Below are positions 33,458-42,280 of a stretch of DNA of 64,000 nucleotides, piece by piece. The notes under the pieces are model-generated. The model was not told where the DNA came from and made no database searches. It saw nothing but the letters and a program-made list of their open reading frames with translations. Location: positions 59,757 through 123,756 of the forward strand of contig JBCDKT010000001.1 of assembly GCA_038746285.1 (NCBI GenBank), in the 5' to 3' direction. The first letter of the stretch is position 1. Every line of letters starts with the position of its first letter. The translations under genes and the position numbers were made by a program. Origin of the DNA: Bacteroidota bacterium. Its GTDB lineage: Bacteria > Bacteroidota > Rhodothermia > Rhodothermales > JANQRZ01.

Positions 33458-34651
33458 TCATCGCCCGGCTGCCCGCGCCGAAGCCACCACCTCCTGCATC
33501 GCAGCCCACGCCCGCTCGGCGGCGTGCCCGTCGGCTCCGAGCATGTGTCGGTCGAGGAAGTTCTGCGCGGCGTCGCGGCAGCAGGCCGGCTCGTCGAGGC
33601 CTCGGTCGATCTGTGCCATCATCTCGTCGAAGTCGTAGGCGAGCAGGCCGCCGTGGTCCTCGGGCGGCAGCTTCCAGACGAACCGCGCCGACTCGACCTC
33701 CTTCTCCCGGACGCCGAAGACGGTGTACTGCCGCTCCATGAACGCCTCGTCGGCGCTCGCCACCGGGTAGACGTGGACGGTCGGACGGAGCGTCGCGTAG
33801 AACAGATTGGCGATCGAGGAGAAGTTGGTCACCAGCACGTCGGTCACCTGGAGGTCGAGGAAATTGTCCGGATGGCGGTCCTTGAACTTGAGGAGGACGT
33901 TCGGATAGCGCCGAGCGAGGTCGTCGAGAAACCGGCGGTAGGGTGCCGGGAACCGGAACGAATCGTGGAGGCGGAGGATGACGTTCGCCTCGCGGCGGTC
34001 GAGGTGGGCGAGGAGCCGGTCGAAGAGGTCGGCGTCGCGGCCCCAGTGAGCGAAGACCTCGCCGTAGTGCCACGTCGGGGCGATCAGCACAGTCTTACGA
34101 TGAACCACATCGAACGGGTAAACCGGCTGCGCGAGCGCCCGGTCGAGCGGGACGCGGAGGTCGTCGTGACTGACGGCCCCAATCAGGCGGCAGTTCTCGG
34201 GCGCGAGGCCGCTGACCTCGGTGCGGTGCCCCAGATCCCACGGCCCGAAGCACTGCCAGCGGAAGCGCGGGTTCGGTACGCGGGCATCGCCGAAGGCCTG
34301 GCGGACGGAGCGGTGCAGCCACGCGAAGTCGGTCTCGGCGGCGTTCGGGCCGCGCCACCCGAAGCCGTGCCACAGCATCAGCCCCGCCGCCGACGGCGCG
34401 CGTAGCGGCACGCGGTTGTCCATCACCGTAAGGTCCGGCCGGAACCCCGGCACCCCGAGGAGCCGGTGCCACGGGCGGCGCTTGACGAGGCGCGTACGCT
34501 CCAGCGGAAAAAGCTGCGCCACGCCCTCGCGCCGGAACGTCGCCGGGTCGTCGAGGACGACGCGGACCGCGCAGTTGCCGCGCCGGTCGAGGTACCGGGC
34601 GAGGCTCCAGAGGTCGGCCCCGAACGTTGTGGCCCAGATGAGAATTTTCAT
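33458..34651 (-). CDS. CDP-glycerol glycerophosphotransferase-family protein (TagB/TagF-like)
   Basis: 397 residues. Family landmarks: LMLWHGFGWRGPN (catalytic-type His), VLIAPTWHYGE, VILRLHDSFRF and VLVTNFSSIANLFYATLRPTVHVYP. These enzymes add glycerol- or ribitol-phosphate units to surface polymers and occur in Gram-negative capsule or LPS loci. It sits with two glycosyltransferases and a flippase, so a surface polysaccharide is likely. Divergent from the 34736 gene. Confidence 0.82.
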   Translation of the reverse strand: MKILIWATTFGADLWSLARYLDRRGNCAVRVVLDDPATFRREGVAQLFPLERTRLVKRRPWHRLLGVPGFRPDLTVMDNRVPLRAPSAAGLMLWHGFGWRGPNAAETDFAWLHRSVRQAFGDARVPNPRFRWQCFGPWDLGHRTEVSGLAPENCRLIGAVSHDDLRVPLDRALAQPVYPFDVVHRKTVLIAPTWHYGEVFAHWGRDADLFDRLLAHLDRREANVILRLHDSFRFPAPYRRFLDDLARRYPNVLLKFKDRHPDNFLDLQVTDVLVTNFSSIANLFYATLRPTVHVYPVASADEAFMERQYTVFGVREKEVESARFVWKLPPEDHGGLLAYDFDEMMAQIDRGLDEPACCRDAAQNFLDRHMLGADGHAAERAWAAMQEVVASARAAGR

Positions 34652-34735
34652 GGGATGGGAGATCGGACGCTGAGAAGGAGTGCCATGGGGGGCGGTACCT
34701 TGTCGAGCGGTCGTCTCCGCGAGCGCCCTGGCCGC

Positions 34736-34798
34736 ATGAGTAAGATTCTTCTCGCCTCCCCTTCTCTCTTCTCGACGGGGGGCGTCCCCAGCATCTGA
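34736..34798 (+). pseudogene. Original N-terminus of the following glycosyltransferase, separated by a frameshift
   Basis: ATG 34736 encodes SKILLASPSLFSTGGVPSI and stops at 34796-34798. This is the standard first strand and glycine loop of a GT4 glycosyltransferase. The remaining enzyme continues in the -1 frame from 34798. One extra G in the six-G run at 34777-34782 would join the two as one reading frame. So the gene is frameshifted, phase-variable, or carries a sequencing error. Confidence 0.65.
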
Positions 34799-35736
34799 TG
34801 AGGTCCTTCCTCGCCTTCACAAGCCACACGGTAGATGTGATGACGAAGGCAACCGAACGGGCGGCTTCCCGAAACACGCCCGAGCCCCTCGCCAACGAGG
34901 TCCACTTCATCGACACGAAATCGGGGGCCTGCCGCATCTCGCTCTTCAGGAGGCTCAGGCGCGCTGACTACGGCACCGTTTACATCTCCTTGCTCCAGCA
35001 CGTCGACAGTGCGTTGATCCCCGCGGCTCTCGGAAGTAAGGTGGTCTGTCATGCACACGGGAATGATCTCTTCACTACCCGGAGGGCGGACCCCGTCACG
35101 CGCTGGGCTCGCACGCGAGGGATGCGCAGCGTGGCCCGCTTCATCGCGGTGAGCGACTGGACGGGCGAGCCGCTCGTCCAGCAGGGCGTCGAGACGGCGC
35201 GGGTCCAAGTTATTCCCAACGGGGTAAACGCTGCCGCCTTCGCCGCCAGTCCCGTCCGGGATGTCGCCGATGTCGGCGAGGCGGCGTCCGTGCTGCTCAC
35301 CGTAGCCCGCCTCGTCCCCCGGAAAGGGCACGCTCTCGTGATTGAAGCGCTGCGCCGTCTCCCGGATGTGGCCTACCTCATCATGGGTGAGGGCTCGGAG
35401 CGCGCCTGCCTCGAACGCCTCGCCCGTGACACCGGCGTCGCCGACCGTGTCCGGTTCGTGGTCGCGGGATACGTGCCAGACACGGAGTTGCCTGCCTATT
35501 GCCACGCCTGCGATGCCGTCAGCATGGCCAGCCAGCACCTCGCTGAGGCGGGCAGCGTGGAGGGGTTCGGGCTGGCATTTCTGGAGGCCAACGCCGTGGG
35601 CAAGGCGGTCATAGGGACGAGGACGGGGGGTATTGGTCGGGCTGTGAAGCACGAGCACAACGCCCTCCTCTGCCAGCCCAACGCGCGCGACTGGAGCCGC
35701 GTCGTGCACCGGATCGACGAGGTGCTGGCGGCATGA
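34798..35736 (+). CDS. GT4 family glycosyltransferase (N-terminus out of frame)
   Basis: 312 residues in the main frame from ATG 34798. The C-terminal GT-B domain is intact: FIAVSDWTGEPLVQQGV, VIPNGVNAAAF, LTVARLVPRKGHALVIEAL, YLIMGEGSERACLERLA, and the donor-binding EGFGLAFLEANAVGKAVIGTRTGG. The first strand and Gly loop needed for acceptor/donor binding are missing from this frame and lie at 34736-34795 in another frame. Activity would need the joined product. Its stop overlaps the flippase start (ATGA), so it is in the polysaccharide operon. Confidence 0.82.
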   Translation: MRSFLAFTSHTVDVMTKATERAASRNTPEPLANEVHFIDTKSGACRISLFRRLRRADYGTVYISLLQHVDSALIPAALGSKVVCHAHGNDLFTTRRADPVTRWARTRGMRSVARFIAVSDWTGEPLVQQGVETARVQVIPNGVNAAAFAASPVRDVADVGEAASVLLTVARLVPRKGHALVIEALRRLPDVAYLIMGEGSERACLERLARDTGVADRVRFVVAGYVPDTELPAYCHACDAVSMASQHLAEAGSVEGFGLAFLEANAVGKAVIGTRTGGIGRAVKHEHNALLCQPNARDWSRVVHRIDEVLAA

Positions 35737-37247
35737 GTACGCCGGACCCCGATCCGCCCCCCGGCAACGACGGCCGGGGGCAGGTCCAAGACGAAGTCCA
35801 GCGCGGGGCCGTAGTCAACGCGCTCGGTCTCGCCGCGAAGGTGACGGGGCCGCTGTTCCTGCTCGTCGTCACACGACTTTACGGAGCCGAGGTGTTCGGC
35901 GTGTTCGTCTCGGCAGCGGCGCTTGTCGAGATCGCCCTGGCCCTGCTGACCTCCGGGTTCCGCGACGCGGCGGTCCGGTATGTCGCCCGCTACGCGGAGA
36001 GCGACCGGGCCCGGCTCTACGATGCACTCGCTAACACGCTCGGCCTTAGCATTGGGGGGGCTATGCTGCTCGCCGCAGCGACTCAAGTGGTCGCCGTGCC
36101 CATCGTCCGAGCCCTGTATGATTTCGGCGATGTGCTCGCGCCGGCGGTGCAGGTCATGGCGCTCGCCCTCCCCCTGATGGCGTTCGAGCGCATCGTGCTC
36201 GCGGCGACGCAGGGACTGCGGATCATGAAGTACGAGGCCTTCTTCGGGGGCGCGCTGAAGTCGCTCATCTTGCTCGTGATGGCCTACGCGCTCCACCTCG
36301 CCATGCCGACGGTGCAAGGGTTGGTGATCGCCTGGATGCTGGCGCAGGCGACCAGCAGCTTCGTGGCGCTGGCGATCTACGGGCGGGAGTTCGCGTGGCG
36401 GCCGCTGGGCCACGCCTTCCGGCGCTTCCGGCTCGATCGCAAGCTGCTGAGCTTCGCCATACCTCAAAACCTCAACATGACACTCAACCGCTTTCTGACA
36501 GGGGTTGACGTGCTGATGCTTGGGGCGCTCGGCGCGAGCGCGGCGGCAGTCGGGACGTACGGGGCCGGGGCCGCTGTCGTGCGCGAGATTCGGCAGGTCA
36601 GGCTCGCCTTCTCTAGTGCCCTCGCCCCGCAGATCGCCCGGCTGTACGGACAGGGCGAGCGCGAGGCGCTGAGCCGCGTCTATTCCACGACGGCCCGGTG
36701 GACGGCGACCCTCGGCATCCCGCTCCTGCTCGCGGTGGCGGTGCTCCACACCGACCTGCTTCGGGTCTTTTACCCGGACTATGAGGACGCGGCGGCCTTC
36801 ATGCTCTGGCTGCTGCTGATCCCTTATTTGAGCACCGGCTTCGGGCTGGCCGGCAACGTCGTCGTGATGACAGGGCACTCCCGGCTCAACCTGTTCAACA
36901 GCGTCTCCTCGGGGATCATCAACGTCGCGCTGAACTTCGTGCTGATCCCGCGTTTCGGGTTGGTCGGTGCCGCGGCGGCCTCAGCGCTCGGCTCGCTCGT
37001 CACGACCGTGCTCCAACTCTTCGAAGCCCACTGGATCGTCGGTGTGTCGATGCAGCTGGGTGTGATCTACCGCCCGCACGTAGCGGGCCTAGTCGGTCTG
37101 GGGGTGGTAGTCGGTATCGCGCTGGCGGTCCCACTGCCGTCGATGCCGCTCGGGTACCGGATCGGAGCAGCCCTTGCCGGTGCGGTCGTCTACGGGCTTG
37201 TGCTCTGGGCGCTGACCGGTCGGCCCGGCCCGCCCGAGGCCGTCTAG
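35733..37247 (+). CDS. Polysaccharide flippase (MOP/Wzx-type) membrane protein
   Basis: 504 residues with about 14 membrane helices. Opens VVNALGLAAKVTGPLFLLVVTRLYGAEVFGVF, typical of O-antigen or lipid-linked oligosaccharide flippases, and contains FRRFRLDRKLLSFAIPQNLNMTLNRFLTGVDVLMLG and SSGIINVALNFVLIPRFGLVGAAAAS. It should move lipid-linked glycans to the periplasmic face. ATGA overlap with the upstream glycosyltransferase and a 4-bp tail-to-tail overlap with the next gene. Confidence 0.88.
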   Translation: MSTPDPDPPPGNDGRGQVQDEVQRGAVVNALGLAAKVTGPLFLLVVTRLYGAEVFGVFVSAAALVEIALALLTSGFRDAAVRYVARYAESDRARLYDALANTLGLSIGGAMLLAAATQVVAVPIVRALYDFGDVLAPAVQVMALALPLMAFERIVLAATQGLRIMKYEAFFGGALKSLILLVMAYALHLAMPTVQGLVIAWMLAQATSSFVALAIYGREFAWRPLGHAFRRFRLDRKLLSFAIPQNLNMTLNRFLTGVDVLMLGALGASAAAVGTYGAGAAVVREIRQVRLAFSSALAPQIARLYGQGEREALSRVYSTTARWTATLGIPLLLAVAVLHTDLLRVFYPDYEDAAAFMLWLLLIPYLSTGFGLAGNVVVMTGHSRLNLFNSVSSGIINVALNFVLIPRFGLVGAAAASALGSLVTTVLQLFEAHWIVGVSMQLGVIYRPHVAGLVGLGVVVGIALAVPLPSMPLGYRIGAALAGAVVYGLVLWALTGRPGPPEAV

Positions 37248-38389
37248 CTCGCTTGCGCGGCCAAGCGGCGCTCGAGGTATTTGAGGATGCGCACCGCCCG
37301 ATCATCCCACGTCTGCGCCCCGCCGCGCGCCGCTTCGGTGAGGCGCGCGCGGAGAGCCTCGTCCGCCAGGAGGGCCGAGAGCGCATCGGCGGCGGCCCCG
37401 ATGTCGTCCGGGGGCACGAGGCGGGCCGAGACGCCGTCGACGAGGACCTCGGTGAGGTCGGGCGTCGCCGGTCCGAAGATAGCCCGCCCGGCGGCCCGGT
37501 ACAGAAACGTCTTCATCGGCAGCACCGTGTTGCCGACGGACTCGAGCGGGCCGCGCGTCGGCGGGACGAGCAGTACGTCGGCGGCGTAGAGGTACGGCAC
37601 GGTCGCCGAGAAGGGCTGCCACGGCACGACCGTCACGTTCGCCATCCCGGCGGCCCGTCTCTCGACCGGCCCGTCACCCTTCGACCCGACGAGTACGAAC
37701 TGGGCCTCCGGGAGATGCACGGCGAGGTCGAGCACCAGGCCCAGCCCCTTCTCCGGCGAGACGTGCCCGGCGTAGGTCACCACAGGCTCGCCCACCGGCA
37801 GGCCGAGGCGGGCGCGAGCGTCCTGCTGCGAGAGCACCGGCTCCAGGCGCGCCGGCTCATACCCGTTGTGCGCCACCAGCAACTGCTCGTCGCGCGCCCC
37901 GATGCGCCGGTAGCTGTCGGCGGCGAGGCGCGAGTGTAGCACGGCTCCGAGAAAGCGCGGGTGCCCAAAAATCCAGCGGAAGAGCGGCGTGCGGCGCGGG
38001 TGCTGGTCCGGCCATGGGCGGTAGGTCTCGTAGACGACCGGCGTCCGCCCAAACCAGAGCGCGGCGAGGACGGTCGGCAGGTTACGCGTGTAGAGCACCT
38101 CGGCGGCTGCCGCGGCATCGTGGTGAGCCACGACCAGCGAGTGGATCAGCTTTTCCAGGCCGCGAAACGTCGGGAGCCCCTCACGCAGCGCCGTGACGGC
38201 GAAGGTCGGGCCGACCTCGTAGAACGCGGCGAGGTCGGCCGCCGTCGGGGCTGGCTGCTGGGCATAGTCAGGCATCAGCAGGTCGACCCGCGCTCCGGCG
38301 CTCCCGAGGCTGGAGACGGTCGCCATTAGCTGGTCCGCGTCGGTCGCCGTGCGCGGCAAGAACTGGTCTGTGGAGTAAGCGATCCGCAT
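37244..38389 (-). CDS. GT4 family glycosyltransferase
   Basis: 381 residues. N-domain start RIAYSTDQFLPRTATDADQL; C-domain with VVTYAGHVSPEKGLGLVLDLAVHLPEAQFVLVGSKGDGP and VPYLYAADVLLVPPTRGPLESVGNTVLPMKTFLY, placing the EX7E-like region at about 300. A retaining nucleotide-sugar transferase. The target is unknown; genomic position suggests the same surface glycan as its neighbours. Confidence 0.85.
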   Translation of the reverse strand: MRIAYSTDQFLPRTATDADQLMATVSSLGSAGARVDLLMPDYAQQPAPTAADLAAFYEVGPTFAVTALREGLPTFRGLEKLIHSLVVAHHDAAAAAEVLYTRNLPTVLAALWFGRTPVVYETYRPWPDQHPRRTPLFRWIFGHPRFLGAVLHSRLAADSYRRIGARDEQLLVAHNGYEPARLEPVLSQQDARARLGLPVGEPVVTYAGHVSPEKGLGLVLDLAVHLPEAQFVLVGSKGDGPVERRAAGMANVTVVPWQPFSATVPYLYAADVLLVPPTRGPLESVGNTVLPMKTFLYRAAGRAIFGPATPDLTEVLVDGVSARLVPPDDIGAAADALSALLADEALRARLTEAARGGAQTWDDRAVRILKYLERRLAAQAS

Positions 38390-38527
38390 AAGCGGGAAGG
38401 AGCGAGCGCGGGGCGGATACCGGGCGACCGCTGCACAGATCCGAGGATCACGATACGCACCGTCTCTTCTTGCGCGGCACCGCCGGTCGGCCTAGTTTGG
38501 CGGCACCGCCCACCAAGCATAGCGCCG

Positions 38528-39385
38528 ATGCCTGCCCGCTCACGTCTCCTGCTCGCTGCCCTCTCCTTTTCTGCCTGCACGCCCGCCCGCGTCACGGTTT
38601 CCAACGTCTCCGCTCCGGTCGAAGTCGGGGCGAACGAGAACCTCCACGCCGTGCTCTGGACCCAGACGGCAGCCGAGTACCGCGCCCTCACGCGCCAGAC
38701 CTACGCCACCGCCGAGCGCGCCCTCGCCCGCGCCCTCGCCGATCCGAGCTGGACCGCCGACACGGAGCAACTCGCGGCGGGCGGCTACGAGGCGCTCCCG
38801 CCGGCGGTCGTGCTCGACGTGGACGAGACGGTGCTCGACAACTCGGCCTACCAGGCGCGGCTCGTGCGGACGAACGGGCAGTACGACCGCGAAAGCTGGA
38901 AGGCGTGGGTGATGGAGGAGGCCGCTACCCCGGTGCCGGGCGCGCTCGCCTTCACCCTCGCCGCCCAGGACCTCGGCGTGACCGTGGTCTACCTCACCAA
39001 CCGCCGCACCGACGAGGAGGACGCCACGCGCGCCAACCTCGCCGCGCTCGGCTTCCCCATCGCGGCCAAGTTCGACGGCGTCCTGACGCGAGGCGAGGCC
39101 GACGAGAAGAGCGACAAGACCGCCCGGCGTGCCGTCGTCACCGAGCAGTTCCGCGTCGTCGCCTACTTCGGCGACAACCTCGGCGACTTCCTCCCGGACG
39201 CGGCCGACTCCGTCGACGCCCGCAACGCCGTTGCCGCGCCGTACGCCGACTGGTGGGGCGAGCGCTGGTTCATGTTCCCGAACCCGCAGTACGGCCACTG
39301 GGAGGGCGTCGTGTTCGGAGGCGACTACAGCCTCTCCCGCGAAGAGCGCCTCCGCCGCAAGGCCGACGCGCTGCGCGTCGATTAG
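38528..39385 (+). CDS. Acid phosphatase / 5'-nucleotidase, lipoprotein e(P4) family
   Basis: 285 residues. Lipobox ALSFSACTPA (Cys17). HAD motif I VVLDVDETVLDN with catalytic D97 and D99; motif II VVYLTNRR; motif III region SDKTARR; motif IV AYFGDNLGDF. This is the lipoprotein e(P4) type, which dephosphorylates nucleotides and other esters at the cell surface; in Haemophilus it also takes part in NAD and haem uptake. Divergent from the glycosyltransferase at 37244. Confidence 0.9.
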   Translation: MPARSRLLLAALSFSACTPARVTVSNVSAPVEVGANENLHAVLWTQTAAEYRALTRQTYATAERALARALADPSWTADTEQLAAGGYEALPPAVVLDVDETVLDNSAYQARLVRTNGQYDRESWKAWVMEEAATPVPGALAFTLAAQDLGVTVVYLTNRRTDEEDATRANLAALGFPIAAKFDGVLTRGEADEKSDKTARRAVVTEQFRVVAYFGDNLGDFLPDAADSVDARNAVAAPYADWWGERWFMFPNPQYGHWEGVVFGGDYSLSREERLRRKADALRVD

Positions 39386-39439
39386 GAGCGGAAGAGCGGA
39401 GAACGAGAAGAGCGAAAGACGTCCGGGTGCACCGCCGAG

Positions 39440-40120
39440 TCAGCCTTCCCCGCGTCCGCTCGTCCTTTCCGCCGCTCCTAACCCGCTGACGAACGCCCGG
39501 AGCGAGGCATACCCGAGCCGCCCCACCGCCTCGCTCCACGGCACCCATTCGACGGCCTCGATGCCCTCGCAGGCCTCGGGTGTGAAGGTGCGCTCCGGCG
39601 TCTCCATCACGTACCAGTGCGTCGTCTTGACCGCGTAGCGGTTCTTGTGCGGGTAGCCGTGCACTGTCGTCCCCGCCGGCCGGACGATCCGCAGCCGCTC
39701 GACGCCGACCTCCTCGCGGACCTCGCGGAGCGCGCAGGCCTCGACGGTCTCGCCGGGGTCGAGCTTGCCTTTGGGGAGGTCCCACGCGCCGCGCCGGAAG
39801 ATGAGCAGCAGGAGCGGCTCGCCCGGAACGCCCGCGTCGTGCCGGACGACGAGGCCGCCGGCGGCCGTCACGGGCACGGGTGGGCGGTAGGGGTCGAGGT
39901 TCGGAATCGCCTCGGGCGGTGCGGGGTCGGCCGAGCCTTCGAGGACGAGGAGGCGCTCGGCGTCGGTGCACGCCGCGCGGGCGGCGTCGAAGGCGTCGAA
40001 AAAGCGGGCGGTGTTATCCTTCCGCGACACGCCCCGCGTGCGTATCGTGTACAATGCCTCCGCCGGGACGCAGGCGAACCGAAGCGCGTACCCTGCCTGC
40101 GAGACCCCGTCCTTTTCCAT
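39440..40120 (-). CDS. Nudix hydrolase
   Basis: 226 residues from ATG at 40118-40120; a longer start at 40195 adds an Arg-rich, unlikely leader into the divergent promoter region. The Nudix box GKLDPGETVEACALREVREEVGV matches Gx5Ex7REUxEExGU. An unusual N-terminal 90 residues (GYALRFACVPAEALYTIRTRG) precede it. It hydrolyses a nucleoside diphosphate linked to another group; substrate unknown. Confidence 0.88.
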   Translation of the reverse strand: MEKDGVSQAGYALRFACVPAEALYTIRTRGVSRKDNTARFFDAFDAARAACTDAERLLVLEGSADPAPPEAIPNLDPYRPPVPVTAAGGLVVRHDAGVPGEPLLLLIFRRGAWDLPKGKLDPGETVEACALREVREEVGVERLRIVRPAGTTVHGYPHKNRYAVKTTHWYVMETPERTFTPEACEGIEAVEWVPWSEAVGRLGYASLRAFVSGLGAAERTSGRGEG

Positions 40121-40200
40121 GTCCGTGATGCGTGAAACGTGACGCGCGAAGGTACGCGCCGACACCGGGTTCACGCCTTGCGCCCGATCCTTCACCCCTC

Positions 40201-41679
40201 ATGTCCAGCTACGCGTACGACCTCATCGTGATCGGCGGCGGGGCCGCCGGCCTGACCGCCTCCGGCCTCGCGGCCTCCTTCGGGGCCAAGACCATGATGG
40301 TCGAGCGCCACCGCCTCGGCGGCGACTGCACCTGGACCGGCTGCGTCCCGAGCAAGACCATCATCAAGGCCGCCCACGTCGCCCACGCGATGCGCGACGC
40401 CGGGCACGTCGGCCTCACCGACACGGCACCGGAGATCCCGTTCGACAAAGTCGTCGCCCACATCCACGCCGTCCGCGAGGAGGTCTACCACGACGCCGAC
40501 CGGCCCGAGATCTACGAGGACCTCGGCGTGGACCTCCGCTTCGGCGACGCCCGCTTTACGGATCCGCACCGGATCGTGATCGAGGGCGAGGACGGGAGCG
40601 AGGAGGTCTCGGCGCGGAAGTTCGTCATCGCCACCGGCGGACGCGCCTTCGTCCCGCCCATCGACGGGATCGACGCCGTGGACGTGCTCACCAACGACTC
40701 GCTCTTCGAGATGACCGAGCAGCCCGCCTCGCTCGTCGTCATCGGCGGCGGGCCGATCGGGACCGAGATGGCGCAGAGCTTCACCCGACTCGGGACCGAG
40801 GTGACGGTCGTCGACCAGGGCCAGCGCATCCTCGGGCGCGACGACGCCGAGCACGCCGAGATGCTCCGCGCCTCGCTCGAGGCCGAGGGCGTCCGCTTCG
40901 TCCTCGGCGCCCGCGTCGAGCGCCTCGCCGAGGAGGACGGCCAGAAGGTGGTCTACGCCTCCGTGGGCGGCGAGGCTCGGGCGCTCCGGGCCGACGCCGT
41001 CCTCGTCGCCACCGGGCGGCGGCCCAACATCGAAGACCTCGGCCTCGACGCCGCCGGCGTCACTACGACGAAGCGCGGCATCAAAGTCAACGACCGCTGC
41101 CTGACCTCGCAGAGCCACATCTTCGCCGCCGGCGACTGCACGGGCGAGTACCAGCTCACCCACATGAGCGAGCACATGGCGAAGATTGCGACCACGAACG
41201 CCATCCTCCGCGTCCCGTCCACCCTCGACCGGAAGCACGTCCCGTGGGCTACGTTCGCCGACCCCGAGATCGCGCATGTCGGCGCGACGGAGGAGGAGTT
41301 GAAGGAGCGCGGGGCGAAGTACGAGGTCTTCCGCTTCCCCTACACGAAGGTGGACCGCGCCATCACCGAAAGCTCAACGACCGGGCAGATCAAGGTCTTC
41401 GCCACCAAGTGGCGCGGCACGATCCTCGGCGCGAGCGTCCTCGGCGACCGGGCGGGCGAGCTGATCTCGCTCTACGGCGTGGCGATGAAAAACGGCGTCA
41501 CCCTCCGCGCCATAGCCGACACGATCTTCCCCTACCCGACTTACGCCCTCGGCGCCCGCCGCGCCGCCGATCAGTGGTACGCCCGCAAGCAGTACCCCGG
41601 CGTCGTGCGGACCGTCCAGAAGCTCTTCGGCTACCGCGGTCCCGAGCCGAAGCCCATCGACCCGAACCGGATCGTGTGA
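40201..41679 (+). CDS. Class I pyridine nucleotide-disulfide oxidoreductase (mercuric reductase/lipoamide dehydrogenase-like)
   Basis: 492 residues. FAD fold YDLIVIGGGAAGLTAS; redox-active disulfide GGDCTWTGCVPSK (C43 and C48); NAD(P) fold VVIGGGPIGTEMAQSF; FAD site IFAAGDCTGEYQLTHMSEH; C-terminal dimer interface with YPTYALGARRAADQWY. The CTWTGC loop and the C-terminus, which lacks the HPT/SE pattern of lipoamide dehydrogenase, fit the group often annotated as mercuric reductase-like, but no merR or paired C-terminal cysteines are present. Substrate not certain. ATG 40201 starts the FAD fold. Confidence 0.88.
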   Translation: MSSYAYDLIVIGGGAAGLTASGLAASFGAKTMMVERHRLGGDCTWTGCVPSKTIIKAAHVAHAMRDAGHVGLTDTAPEIPFDKVVAHIHAVREEVYHDADRPEIYEDLGVDLRFGDARFTDPHRIVIEGEDGSEEVSARKFVIATGGRAFVPPIDGIDAVDVLTNDSLFEMTEQPASLVVIGGGPIGTEMAQSFTRLGTEVTVVDQGQRILGRDDAEHAEMLRASLEAEGVRFVLGARVERLAEEDGQKVVYASVGGEARALRADAVLVATGRRPNIEDLGLDAAGVTTTKRGIKVNDRCLTSQSHIFAAGDCTGEYQLTHMSEHMAKIATTNAILRVPSTLDRKHVPWATFADPEIAHVGATEEELKERGAKYEVFRFPYTKVDRAITESSTTGQIKVFATKWRGTILGASVLGDRAGELISLYGVAMKNGVTLRAIADTIFPYPTYALGARRAADQWYARKQYPGVVRTVQKLFGYRGPEPKPIDPNRIV

Positions 41680-41717
41680 AAACAGAAGAGGACTGCCCCG
41701 TCGCCGGAGCAGCCCTC
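41679..41717 (-). terminator. Terminator after the cold shock gene
   Basis: On the complement, GAGG-G-GCAG pairs with CTGC-T-CCTC (41709-41717 with 41688-41696, one mismatch), and TTCTGTTTTC follows. It lies about 50 bp past the csp stop. Confidence 0.55.
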
Positions 41718-41770
41718 GTGCGGTCAGTCGCTCTCTGGAGGGGTAGCCCTCAGGGAGCACACGGCGCGGC

Positions 41771-41986
41771 TTAGTTGAAGCCGAGGCGGGTGACGTTCTC
41801 CGCGGCGGGGCCCTTCTGGCCCTGCGTGATGTCGAACTCGACCTTTTCTCCCTCTTCGAGGGTCTTGAAGCCATCGCCGTTGATGGCGGAGTGGTGGACG
41901 AAGCAGTCCTTGGAGCCGTCCTCGGGCGTGACAAAGCCGAAGCCCTTGGCGTCGTTGAACCACTTCACTGTTCCTGTCGTGCGCAT
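41771..41986 (-). CDS. Cold shock protein, CspA family
   Basis: 71 residues, the standard CSD length. RNP1 KGFGFVTPE and RNP2-type DCFVHHSAI are intact, with the typical start [13 protein letters not shown] and end [11 protein letters not shown]. It binds single-stranded RNA/DNA and melts mRNA structures. ATG at 41984-41986; a longer frame upstream is untranslated leader. The 5' region up to 42083 is free of genes, in keeping with the long leaders of csp mRNAs. Confidence 0.95.
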   Translation of the reverse strand: MRTTGTVKWFNDAKGFGFVTPEDGSKDCFVHHSAINGDGFKTLEEGEKVEFDITQGQKGPAAENVTRLGFN

Positions 41987-42082
41987 ACTGCTATACCTTC
42001 TGGTTGTGGGCGGCACAGCGCGGGGAGCCCGCCCGTGCCTGCTCGGTCCGTGCGTCCATCGCCCCACACGGTGGGCGTTGAG

Positions 42083-42119
42083 CAAAAAAGAAGGACCGGG
42101 TCGATAGTCGTCCCGGTCC
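42083..42119 (-). terminator. Rho-independent terminator between the oxidoreductase and csp
   Basis: A perfect 8-bp stem, GGACCGGG with CCCGGTCC (42112-42119 and 42093-42100 on the complement), is followed on the minus strand by TTCTTTTTTG. It ends the transcript of the 42281-43339 gene. Confidence 0.8.
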
Positions 42120-42280
42120 CTACAACACGGGTGCTGCCACTCACGGGAGCATTCGCTCGCGGAGTGCTTGCTGCTCGATTGAGGGCAGAATACGCAACAG
42201 GGACCAGCGAGTCCCGTGTTCACGGACTCTTCGTGATGCGTCAACTCAGCATCCGGCGTTCCGGCAAGCGCCCTTACCCG

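Noticed and set aside
40121..40195. Longer start for the Nudix protein at 39440-40120
   Set aside because: The extra 25 residues are not protein-like and occupy the divergent promoter region.
41680..41770. Possible small RNA between the oxidoreductase and csp
   Set aside because: The only structure is a hairpin with a T-rich tail on the minus strand, best read as the csp terminator.
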